Assembly (NCBI GenBank): GCA_028767165.1
Contig: JARACJ010000005.1
Span: 1-64,000, forward strand
Direction of reading: 5' to 3'
Origin: Proteobacteria bacterium DTSAM18
Lineage (GTDB): Bacteria > Myxococcota_A > UBA796 > GCA-2862545
DNA: 64,000 nt
This document shows positions 55,721 through 62,592 of this stretch, piece by piece. The notes under the pieces are model-generated. The model worked only from the letters and a program-made list of their open reading frames with translations. It did no database searches and was not told the DNA's origin. Each line of letters opens with the position of its first letter. The stretch's first letter is position 1. Position numbers and translations under genes: made by a program.

Positions 55721-56677
55721 TCAGAGCGCCGCTTCGACCGCCGCGAAGAAGGTGCGTGCATCGGCCTTGCCGCCCAGGGACAGCGGACGCGCCGCGCCCC
55801 CGATGGCCACCTGGGCCGCATCACCGAGGCGCTGACGGGCGTCGTCGAGGCCGAGGTGCTCGAGCAGGTACAGCGTGCTCATCAGCATGGGCATCGGGTC
55901 GTCCGCGGAGCCGCGCTGGGCCACCGAGAACAGGGTGCAGTCGTCGCCCATGTTGATGGAGGGCGCATTGACGCGGCCGCCGACGAGGCCGGCACCGAGG
56001 TCGCCCACGATGTCGCCGAACAGGTTGCCGGTGAGCAGGACATCGAACTGGTGGGGGTTGACCACGAGCTTCATGCAGCAGGCATCGACGATGACCTCGT
56101 CGCACTCGACGTCCGGGTAGTCCTCGGCCACCTTCTTCGCCGTGCGCAGGAACAGGCCGTCGGACAGCTTCATGATGTTCGACTTGTGCACGATCGTGAC
56201 CTTCTTGCGGCCCTTGGCACGGGCGAACTCGAAGGCGTGCCGCGCGATGCGCTCACAGGCACCGGCTGTGGTGACCTTGAGGGACTCGAACACACCGGGC
56301 ACGGACTCGTGTTCGAGGTTGGCGTAGATGTCTTCGGTGGTCTCGCGGACGACCCACAGATCGACGCCCTGGTACACCGAGTCGATGCCCTCACGGCTCA
56401 CGAGCGGGCGCATGTCGGCGTAGATGCCGAGCGCCTTGCGGAGCTGGACGATGGGGGGCAGCTCGCCCACCTCGCGGTTGCCCCAGTAGAAGCCCACGAG
56501 GGCCACCTTGTTGCGACGGATGGACTCCAGCAGTCCCTCGGAGGGACGCGGGGAGTCATCTGGCGGGGGGGTCTCGAAGGTGATGTCGGCGCCCGCTGCC
56601 TTGAGCAGGGGCTGGAGGAGATCGACGACGACCTGATCGGTGGAGTCGCCGCGAACCAGCGTGACGGGGATGGTCAT
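55721..56677 (-). CDS. Isocitrate/isopropylmalate dehydrogenase-family paralogue (subunit-like)
   Basis: A 318-residue beta-decarboxylating dehydrogenase-fold protein, encoded 8 bp after its paralogue. It keeps the catalytic Tyr region (RETTEDIYANLEHE), the Lys region (VTIVHKSNIMKLSDGLF) and the metal Asp region (NLFGDIVGDLGAGLVGG). It has lost the substrate-binding serine (PPIVQLRK where SPNVGLRK is expected). The NAD-binding HGTAPDIAGKGIANP is replaced by AQRGSADDPMP. It looks like a regulatory or structural partner of the neighbouring IDH, by analogy with eukaryotic IDH3 beta/gamma. AGGAG precedes the ATG, overlapping the neighbour's stop region. Confidence 0.75.
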   Translation of the reverse strand: MTIPVTLVRGDSTDQVVVDLLQPLLKAAGADITFETPPPDDSPRPSEGLLESIRRNKVALVGFYWGNREVGELPPIVQLRKALGIYADMRPLVSREGIDSVYQGVDLWVVRETTEDIYANLEHESVPGVFESLKVTTAGACERIARHAFEFARAKGRKKVTIVHKSNIMKLSDGLFLRTAKKVAEDYPDVECDEVIVDACCMKLVVNPHQFDVLLTGNLFGDIVGDLGAGLVGGRVNAPSINMGDDCTLFSVAQRGSADDPMPMLMSTLYLLEHLGLDDARQRLGDAAQVAIGGAARPLSLGGKADARTFFAAVEAAL

Positions 56678-56685
56678 GGCAGCTC

Positions 56686-57684
56686 CTACAGCTTGTCGAT
56701 GATGGCGGAGGTGAACTCTTCGGTGCCGGCGGAACCGCCCAGATCACCGGTGAGGTGCCTGCCTTCGGACAGCACGTCGTGGATGGCCTGGTTGATGGCG
56801 TCGGCCACCTTGTGCTCACCCATGTGACGCATCATCAGCACGCCGGACAGCAGCACGGCGAGGGGGTTGGCGATGCCCTTGCCCGCGATGTCCGGGGCGG
56901 TGCCGTGGACGGCCTCGAACACTGCGATGTTCCTGCCCACGTTGGCGCCCGGCACCACACCGAGACCACCCACCAGGCCCGCGGCCAGGTCGGAGATGAT
57001 GTCGCCGTACAGGTTCTGCAGCAGCAGGACGTCGAAGTCGCTGGGATCCTGGGCCATGTCCATGGACACCGAATCCAGCGTGCGGGCCTCGGCCTGGATG
57101 AAGGGGTAGTCCTCGGCGACCTCGAAGAAGGCGTCCACGAACGCGCCGTCCGCCAGCGGCAGCACGCTGGTCTTGTGGCAGACCGTGACCTTGCGACGAC
57201 CGTGGTTGCGGGCGTACTCGAAGCCCCAGCGGGCGATACGCTCGCCAGCTTCGCGGGACGAGACCTTCATCGTGACGATGGTGCCCGGGGTGACCTCGTG
57301 TTCGATGCCGCTGTACAGACCCTGGGTGTTCTCCCGCAGGACGACGAGATCGACACCCTTGTAGGGGGACTTGATACCCGGGAGGGACTGCACGGGACGC
57401 AGGCCGGTGAACAGATCGAGGCCCTTGCGCAGCCCGACGTTGGGGCTGGAGTAGCCACCGCCCTTGGGGGTGGTGAGCGGGCCCTTCAGGCCGATCTTGT
57501 TGCGGCGAAGGGAGGTGAGGACGACCTCGGGCAGAGGCGTACCGTATTCCTCGATGCCCTTCAGGCCGGCGGGGACCTTCTCCCATTCCACCGGGGCACC
57601 CGCCGCCTCGAGGATGCGGCAGGTCGCGCCGGTGACCTCGGGTCCGATGCCATCACCTTCGAGCAGTGTGACGCGATACTTCAT
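56686..57684 (-). CDS. NAD-dependent isocitrate dehydrogenase
   Basis: A 332-residue NAD-type isocitrate dehydrogenase. Motifs: LLEGDGIGPEV, substrate loop SPNVGLRKGLDLFTGLRP, catalytic RENTQGLYSGIEHE and VTVCHKTSVLPLADG, metal Asp block NLYGDIISDLAAGLVGG, and the adenine site VFEAVHGTAPDIAGKGIANP. Asp after the adenine site region fits NAD over NADP. Closest in style to eukaryotic IDH3 and short bacterial NAD-IDHs. The ATG at 57684 follows AGGAGAACCC. It is followed by a divergent paralogue in the same operon. Confidence 0.85.
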   Translation of the reverse strand: MKYRVTLLEGDGIGPEVTGATCRILEAAGAPVEWEKVPAGLKGIEEYGTPLPEVVLTSLRRNKIGLKGPLTTPKGGGYSSPNVGLRKGLDLFTGLRPVQSLPGIKSPYKGVDLVVLRENTQGLYSGIEHEVTPGTIVTMKVSSREAGERIARWGFEYARNHGRRKVTVCHKTSVLPLADGAFVDAFFEVAEDYPFIQAEARTLDSVSMDMAQDPSDFDVLLLQNLYGDIISDLAAGLVGGLGVVPGANVGRNIAVFEAVHGTAPDIAGKGIANPLAVLLSGVLMMRHMGEHKVADAINQAIHDVLSEGRHLTGDLGGSAGTEEFTSAIIDKL

Positions 57685-57884
57685 GGGTTCTCCTGGAAAA
57701 CGATGAGCAGGGTAACATTCCAGCGGCCGTCGATCCCGTGGGCGCAACACTTCTCACCTTTCGCCGCCCCATGTCGCCGACCGGTCACGGATCATCGGTT
57801 TTGCGAGGAGGCGCGATTGCACTTGCTGTCCGTGGCGACGGGCGGCTACGTTCTGGTCCGGGATCGCCCTTGCGAGGAGCCCTC

Positions 57885-58436
57885 ATGACCCGTTCCCACG
57901 CCACGCCACCCGCGCAGTCCGCCGAGCCCCGCTGGCGCCGCGTGCGCCAGTGGTTGCAAGGCAGCGAAGCATGGGCGGAAGACCTCCTGCAGCACCTCGG
58001 CCTCGACCACCCCCCGGTCGACCCCTTCGAGGTCGCCCGCCGCCTCGACATCCGCATCGTGCCCAGCCTGCTCCTCTCCAACCTCGGTGAGGCCCACATC
58101 TCCGGTGACGAGGCCGTCATCCGCCTGCACCAGGACGACGCCCCCCTCCGGCAGCGGTTCACCGTGGCCCACGAGCTCGCCCACATCCTCCTGCACCCGG
58201 CGGGCACCTACGGTCGCCCCCGGCCGGGCGCCGCAGCGGCCTCCCAGGAGCTCGAGGCCAACCGGTTCGCGGCCTCGCTGCTGATGCCCGCCCACTGGGT
58301 CGACACCGTCGCCAGCCAGGCCGCCCGCGACGACGCCCCCACCCCCGAGCGCATCCAGCGGGTCGCGTCCACCTTCCGCACCTCCCCCGAGGCCACCACC
58401 CGTCGCCTTCGTGAGCTCGGCTGGCTGCGGCGCTGA
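57885..58436 (+). CDS. ImmA/IrrE-family metallopeptidase
   Basis: A 183-residue zinc peptidase of the ImmA/IrrE (COG2856) type. HELAH (residues 96-100) lies in RFTVAHELAHILLHP, and the third ligand Glu in ELEANRFAASLLMP. Relatives cleave repressors, as ImmA does in ICEBs1 and IrrE/PprI does in the Deinococcus damage response. No XRE repressor gene is adjacent, so this orphan probably acts on a target elsewhere. GGAG precedes the ATG at 57885. It is divergent from the IDH operon. Confidence 0.85.
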   Translation: MTRSHATPPAQSAEPRWRRVRQWLQGSEAWAEDLLQHLGLDHPPVDPFEVARRLDIRIVPSLLLSNLGEAHISGDEAVIRLHQDDAPLRQRFTVAHELAHILLHPAGTYGRPRPGAAAASQELEANRFAASLLMPAHWVDTVASQAARDDAPTPERIQRVASTFRTSPEATTRRLRELGWLRR

Positions 58437-58534
58437 ACCCCGGCGGCCAGATCCGGTCCGCCCCGGCCGTGCCCCTGTGCCCCCGGGCTCTCGTTCGGTA
58501 CAGTGGATGCCTTCCCCGAAAGGATGGCGCAGCC

Positions 58535-59239
58535 GTGACACGAACCCCAGAAGCCCACGAGGGTGCTCCCACATCCGAAGACTGGCACGCCGCCCTGCCC
58601 CACCCCGAGGGCGAGCGGCCCACAGATGCCGTGCAGACCATCCAGACCCTCATCCAGGGCATGGATCGCACCGAGCTCGAGCGCACCCACAACCTGCTGC
58701 AGTGGCGCTACGAGGAGATGAGCGCCCCGTCGCCCAGGCTGCAGCCGGCGGAGTCCTTCGAGCCGCCGCCCTACCCCCTCGGGGGCGACGCGGAGGATGC
58801 GAAGTTCCGCCCCTACCAGCTGGCGCGCGCCCTCGCGGCCGCCGTCCTGGGCACCGCCGGCATCGCGCTGGCCACCTGGGTCATCGTCGGGTTCGCCGGC
58901 GAGGTCCTGCGCGACAGCTACACCCTGGCCACCACGCTCGTCAGCTCCCCCGAGGCGGCCGCCACCGTCACCGAGCACTCCCGCTGGGTGCTCCTCGCGG
59001 TGCTCGTCGGCCGGCCGGCCATCGTCTACTTCGCCCTGCGCTACTCCCTGAGCATGTGCTACGCCGCCGTCGACGCGCTGGAGCCGCTCTTCGCCCAGTA
59101 CAACAAGGGCTACAAGACGCCCCCACGCTACGAATATGGCAGTCCGGGCCGCAAGGGGCTCGGCTTCATCGACAAGCTCCTGGGGGCCGTGCTCGTGGGC
59201 CGGGCCGTGCAGCCTCCGGATCTGCGCGACCGCGACTGA
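58535..59239 (+). CDS. Predicted two-helix membrane protein
   Basis: A 234-residue protein of unrecognised family. The N-terminal ~105 residues are soluble and Glu/Pro-rich. Hydrophobic helices at about 116-145 (ALAAAVLGTAGIALATWVIVGFAG) and 165-185 (WVLLAVLVGRPAIVYFAL) suggest membrane insertion, followed by a basic tail. The GTG at 58535 is a likely start; AAAGGA lies upstream. It lies about 100 bp after the ImmA-type gene. Confidence 0.6.
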   Translation: MTRTPEAHEGAPTSEDWHAALPHPEGERPTDAVQTIQTLIQGMDRTELERTHNLLQWRYEEMSAPSPRLQPAESFEPPPYPLGGDAEDAKFRPYQLARALAAAVLGTAGIALATWVIVGFAGEVLRDSYTLATTLVSSPEAAATVTEHSRWVLLAVLVGRPAIVYFALRYSLSMCYAAVDALEPLFAQYNKGYKTPPRYEYGSPGRKGLGFIDKLLGAVLVGRAVQPPDLRDRD

Positions 59240-59252
59240 CCCTTCCGCGTCA

Positions 59253-59283
59253 CGATGTGTCCGGATCCGGATCCGCCACATCG
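59253..59283 (+). terminator. Hairpin after the two-helix membrane protein gene
   Basis: CGATGTG (59253-59259) pairs with CACATCG (59277-59283) around the palindrome CGGATCCGGATCCG. It lies 14 bp past the stop codon. No T-run. Confidence 0.5.
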
Positions 59284-59296
59284 GGGTGCCACCGCT

Positions 59297-59439
59297 CTGT
59301 CGCTTGAAGTAGCATGACGAAGCCGGCTTTTGTGGACACCACCATGTCCGAAGGGTTCCGGACCGGCGGTTGACGCCGCCGAAAGGGTGACGAGGCTGCA
59401 CCCATCGCTCCCGATGAAAGGGCACATGGAGTCCGTCAG
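59297..59439 (+). promoter_or_regulatory. Possibly structured leader of the YugP-type gene
   Basis: The 5' leader is rich in potential stems: GTCCG/CGGAC (59348-59352 region), GGCGG/CCGCC, GGGTG/CACCC and CATCG-CTCC-CGATG just before the start. GAAAGGG occurs twice between stems. I compared it with cyclic-di-GMP, SAH and guanidine-II riboswitches and found no convincing match. Confidence 0.25.
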
Positions 59440-60159
59440 ATGTTCTTCGACCCGCTGTACCTGATCCTCGCCATCCCCGGCATGGTCCTGGGCCTGTGGG
59501 CCCAGATGCGCGTGAAGAGCGCGTTCAACAAGTGGTCCCGCGTGGCCACCTCCCGCGGCATGACCGGCGCCCAGGTGGCGGCCGCCATCCTGCAGACGGA
59601 GGGCATCACCGGCGTGAGCATCGAGCCCGTCCGGGGCTTCCTCACCGATCACTACCACCCCGGCGAGAAGGCCCTGCGCCTGTCCAACGAGGTGTTCAAC
59701 GGCCGGAGCGTGGCCGCCGCCGGCATCGCGGCCCACGAGGTCGGCCACGCGGTCCAGCACGCGCGAGGCTATGCCTGGCTGGGCATGCGCAGCGCCCTCG
59801 TGCCCGTGGTCAGCTTCACCAGCCGCATCGCGATGCCCATGTTCTTCGGCGGCTGGCTCCTCGGGGGCATGAGCCAGGGCAACAGCGGTCTGGCCACCGC
59901 GATGGTCCAGATCGGCGCCATCGCCTTCGCCGGTGCCGTCGTCTTCCAGCTCGTCACCCTGCCCGTCGAGTTCGATGCCTCCCGGCGCGCCCTGGCCGCC
60001 ATCGACAAGGGCCGCATCGTCACCGGCGAGGAGTACAAGGGCGCCCGCCAGGTGCTCTCCGCGGCGGCCCTCACCTACGTGGCCGCCGCGATGCAGGCCG
60101 TGATGACCCTGCTGTACTTCCTCATCCGGGCGGGGCTCATCGGCGGCAACGACGACTGA
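59440..60159 (+). CDS. YugP-family membrane zinc metallopeptidase
   Basis: A 239-residue membrane protein of the Zn_peptidase_2 (YugP) family. The zinc motif HEVGH is in GIAAHEVGHAVQHA, preceded by FLTDHYHPGEKALRLSNEVF as in relatives. It has an N-terminal membrane helix (residues 3-20) and three further hydrophobic segments. Function of the family is not firmly known; membrane-proximal proteolysis is inferred. A terminator follows. Confidence 0.85.
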   Translation: MFFDPLYLILAIPGMVLGLWAQMRVKSAFNKWSRVATSRGMTGAQVAAAILQTEGITGVSIEPVRGFLTDHYHPGEKALRLSNEVFNGRSVAAAGIAAHEVGHAVQHARGYAWLGMRSALVPVVSFTSRIAMPMFFGGWLLGGMSQGNSGLATAMVQIGAIAFAGAVVFQLVTLPVEFDASRRALAAIDKGRIVTGEEYKGARQVLSAAALTYVAAAMQAVMTLLYFLIRAGLIGGNDD

Positions 60160-60180
60160 CCCGGTCGTTCCGGCACACCT

Positions 60181-60204
60181 GGAACCCGCCCACCGGCGGG
60201 TTCC
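60181..60204 (+). terminator. Terminator hairpin after the YugP-type gene
   Basis: GGAACCCGCC-CACC-GGCGGGTTCC, a perfect 10-bp stem, followed by GCCATTCTT. Confidence 0.75.
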
Positions 60205-60303
60205 GCCATTCTTGGCGCCCATCTGACCCGGTGCACACGGGCTGACGGGCAGGATGCCCGTCCGGAGGGTTATCCCCCCCTCCCCGCCTGCACCGGATCC
60301 ACC

Positions 60304-61146
60304 ATGGACGTCGCCTCCAGCTCCATCCTGTTGCCCGCCACCTTCGCCGGCGCCGTCGCCATCGGCGCCACCGTGGCCATCGAACGCTTCGGTGGTCGGC
60401 TCGGCGGCGTCCTCGGCTCCCTGCCCACCACCATCGTCCCCGCGAGCTTCGGCTTCTGGGCCCACAGCGCCAACCCCACCGACTACCAGCAGGCCATCGC
60501 CGTGGTGCCCGCCGCGATGCTGGTGAACGCCCTGTTCCTGTGGTCGTGGCAGCTCCTGCCCTCCCGCCTCCCGCGCGCCACCATGGGCCGGAGCCTGGCG
60601 ATGATGGTGGTGGCCTCCCTCGCGGTGTGGGGCACCGGTGCGGCCGCCCTGTACGTGCTGATGCAGCGCCTGGACACCGTCTCCCCGCTGTGGATCGGCG
60701 TCACCGGCCTGCTGGCCATCGTGGTGGTGGGCCTGCTCGCCACCGCCCGCCACGTCCCGGCGCCCCGGGGCAAGCGCAGGGTCGGCGTGGCCGCCCTGCT
60801 CTCCCGCGGCGTGCTCGCGGCGATCGCCATCTACGGTGCCATCACCCTGTCGAGCCTCGGCTCTCCCATGCTCGCCGGCATGGCCAGCGTGTTTCCCGCC
60901 ATCTTCCTCACGGCCATGGTGAGCCTGTGGGTGGCCCAGGGCGCCGCGGTTCCCCTCGGCGCGGCGGGCCCCCTCATCCTGGGATCCACCGCCGTGTGCC
61001 TGTACGCGCTGCTGTCTGCCGTGCTCGTGCCGTCCATGGGCGTGGGCATGGGCTCCCTGGCGGCCTGGATCGGCGCCGTCGGCCTCGGTAGCGTGCCCGC
61101 GGCGGCCTGGTTGCGTCGACCCATCCCGGTTCCTGCCGATACCTGA
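60304..61146 (+). CDS. Polytopic membrane protein of unknown function
   Basis: A 280-residue inner-membrane protein with about eight hydrophobic segments (for example ILLPATFAGAVAIGATVAI, SLAMMVVASLAVWGTGAAALYVL, WIGVTGLLAIVVVGLLATA, LILGSTAVCLYALLSAVLV). The loop RFGGRLGGVLGSLPTTIVPASFGFW near the N-terminus is the most distinctive segment. I do not recognise the family; a small-molecule transporter is possible. Confidence 0.65.
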   Translation: MDVASSSILLPATFAGAVAIGATVAIERFGGRLGGVLGSLPTTIVPASFGFWAHSANPTDYQQAIAVVPAAMLVNALFLWSWQLLPSRLPRATMGRSLAMMVVASLAVWGTGAAALYVLMQRLDTVSPLWIGVTGLLAIVVVGLLATARHVPAPRGKRRVGVAALLSRGVLAAIAIYGAITLSSLGSPMLAGMASVFPAIFLTAMVSLWVAQGAAVPLGAAGPLILGSTAVCLYALLSAVLVPSMGVGMGSLAAWIGAVGLGSVPAAAWLRRPIPVPADT

Positions 61147-61194
61147 GCCGCGGGGCCTGTGGTACGGTGCCGCCCCCACATGGGAGGTCCCGCC

Positions 61195-62592
61195 ATGACC
61201 CGGTTGTTCGTGCCTTCTGCGCTGCTCCTCTGTTCCGGCCTCGTCGCCTGCAACGACGACCTCACCACCGACGACGTCGGCCCCACCGACGAGGTGGCGG
61301 GTCGCCAGGGCCTCACCTGGCACGACGACATCGCCCCGTTCCTGGCGGACAACTGCGCCGGCTGCCACCAGCCCGGCGGCATCGCGCCCTTCGCCCTCAC
61401 CTCCTACGAGCAGGTGAAGAGCCTCGCCCCGGTCATCGAGCAGTCCCTCGTCGCCGGCAGCATGCCCCCATTCGACGCCCAGACCACCGAGGAGTGCACC
61501 CCGGTGGCGGACTACCTGCACGATGCGCGCCTGAGCGCCACGCAGATCGCCGACTTCCGCCAGTGGGTCGAAGAGGGCATGGTCGAAGGGGAGCCCAAGG
61601 CCGCCCCCGAGCTGCCGGCGCCAGACCACATCGAGGATCCGGACGCCGTGCTGGCCCTGCCCGCGCCGTTCGAGGTCACCGGCACCCGCGACATCTACCA
61701 GTGCTTCCGCATCCCCCTGGAGACGGACGTCGACGTGTTTCTCCAGGCGCTCGAGGTCCTTCCCGACAACGATCAGGTCGTCCACCACGTGCTCGTGTGG
61801 GCCGATCCCGACGACGCCTCCGCCGATCTGGTCAACGAAGACGGCAACTACCCCTGCGGCGGCACACCGGAGTTCGGCAACACCAACCTGCTCGGCATCT
61901 GGACCCCGGGCGCCGGGGTCTCCCGCCTGCCCGAGGGCACCGGCGCCACCCTGAAGGCCGGCTCGTCGGTGGTGGTCAACATGCACTACCACCCCACCAG
62001 CGGCACCACCGGGATCGATCAGACCCAGGTGGCCCTCGAGTGGTCCACCACGCCCCCCGACGACTACATCTCCTGGTTCCTGATCGACCTGCCCTTCGGC
62101 GCCACGGTGCAGGATGCCGGCTCCGGCGAGACCGACTTCGTGATTCCCCCCGGCGCCGAGGCCCACCAGGAACACCTGACGTTCGGTCCCTTCGACATCG
62201 ACTTCCTGCCGGACTTCCGCATCTACGCCATCACGCCCCACATGCACTACCTGGGCACCGAGATGCTGGTCACGGTCACCGACGGCAGCTCCGGCGACGA
62301 GACCTGTCTCGTCCACAGCCCCACCTACCGGTTCGAGTGGCAGACCCAGTACACCTTCGATCTCCCCCTCGACGAGCTCCCCACCTTCGGGAAGGGCGAT
62401 CACATCGACGTCCGCTGCACCTACAACAACAGCTGGTCCAACGTGTACATGTCGGATCACCTCGAGGGCGAGGACGGCGCCGAACCCGGCTTCGTCACCT
62501 GGGGCGACGAGACCACCGACGAGATGTGCACCGCCATGATCGGCCTCGTGCTGCCCTTCGACCCCTCGATCCTCGTCGACCAGATGTTCTAG
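61195..62592 (+). CDS. Heme-c-motif plus copper monooxygenase lipoprotein
   Basis: A 465-residue lipoprotein (lipobox LVAC, Cys19). A short cytochrome-c-like region has CAGCH (Cys54, Cys57, His58). It is followed by a copper type II, ascorbate-dependent monooxygenase fold: His197-His198 in VVHHVLVW, HYH (264-266) in VNMHYHP, and HMH (349-351) in TPHMHYLG, with a late Met in DEMCTAMIGL. Animal PHM and DBH enzymes hydroxylate C-H bonds with this pair of copper sites. The heme motif may supply electrons (inference). GGGAGG precedes the ATG. The stop overlaps that of the convergent gene by 4 bp. Confidence 0.85.
   Translation: MTRLFVPSALLLCSGLVACNDDLTTDDVGPTDEVAGRQGLTWHDDIAPFLADNCAGCHQPGGIAPFALTSYEQVKSLAPVIEQSLVAGSMPPFDAQTTEECTPVADYLHDARLSATQIADFRQWVEEGMVEGEPKAAPELPAPDHIEDPDAVLALPAPFEVTGTRDIYQCFRIPLETDVDVFLQALEVLPDNDQVVHHVLVWADPDDASADLVNEDGNYPCGGTPEFGNTNLLGIWTPGAGVSRLPEGTGATLKAGSSVVVNMHYHPTSGTTGIDQTQVALEWSTTPPDDYISWFLIDLPFGATVQDAGSGETDFVIPPGAEAHQEHLTFGPFDIDFLPDFRIYAITPHMHYLGTEMLVTVTDGSSGDETCLVHSPTYRFEWQTQYTFDLPLDELPTFGKGDHIDVRCTYNNSWSNVYMSDHLEGEDGAEPGFVTWGDETTDEMCTAMIGLVLPFDPSILVDQMF

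Noticed and set aside
59297-59439. A known riboswitch in the YugP-type leader (c-di-GMP, SAH or guanidine class)
   Set aside because: Isolated short motifs resemble pieces of these classes, but the required order of conserved bases and stems is absent.
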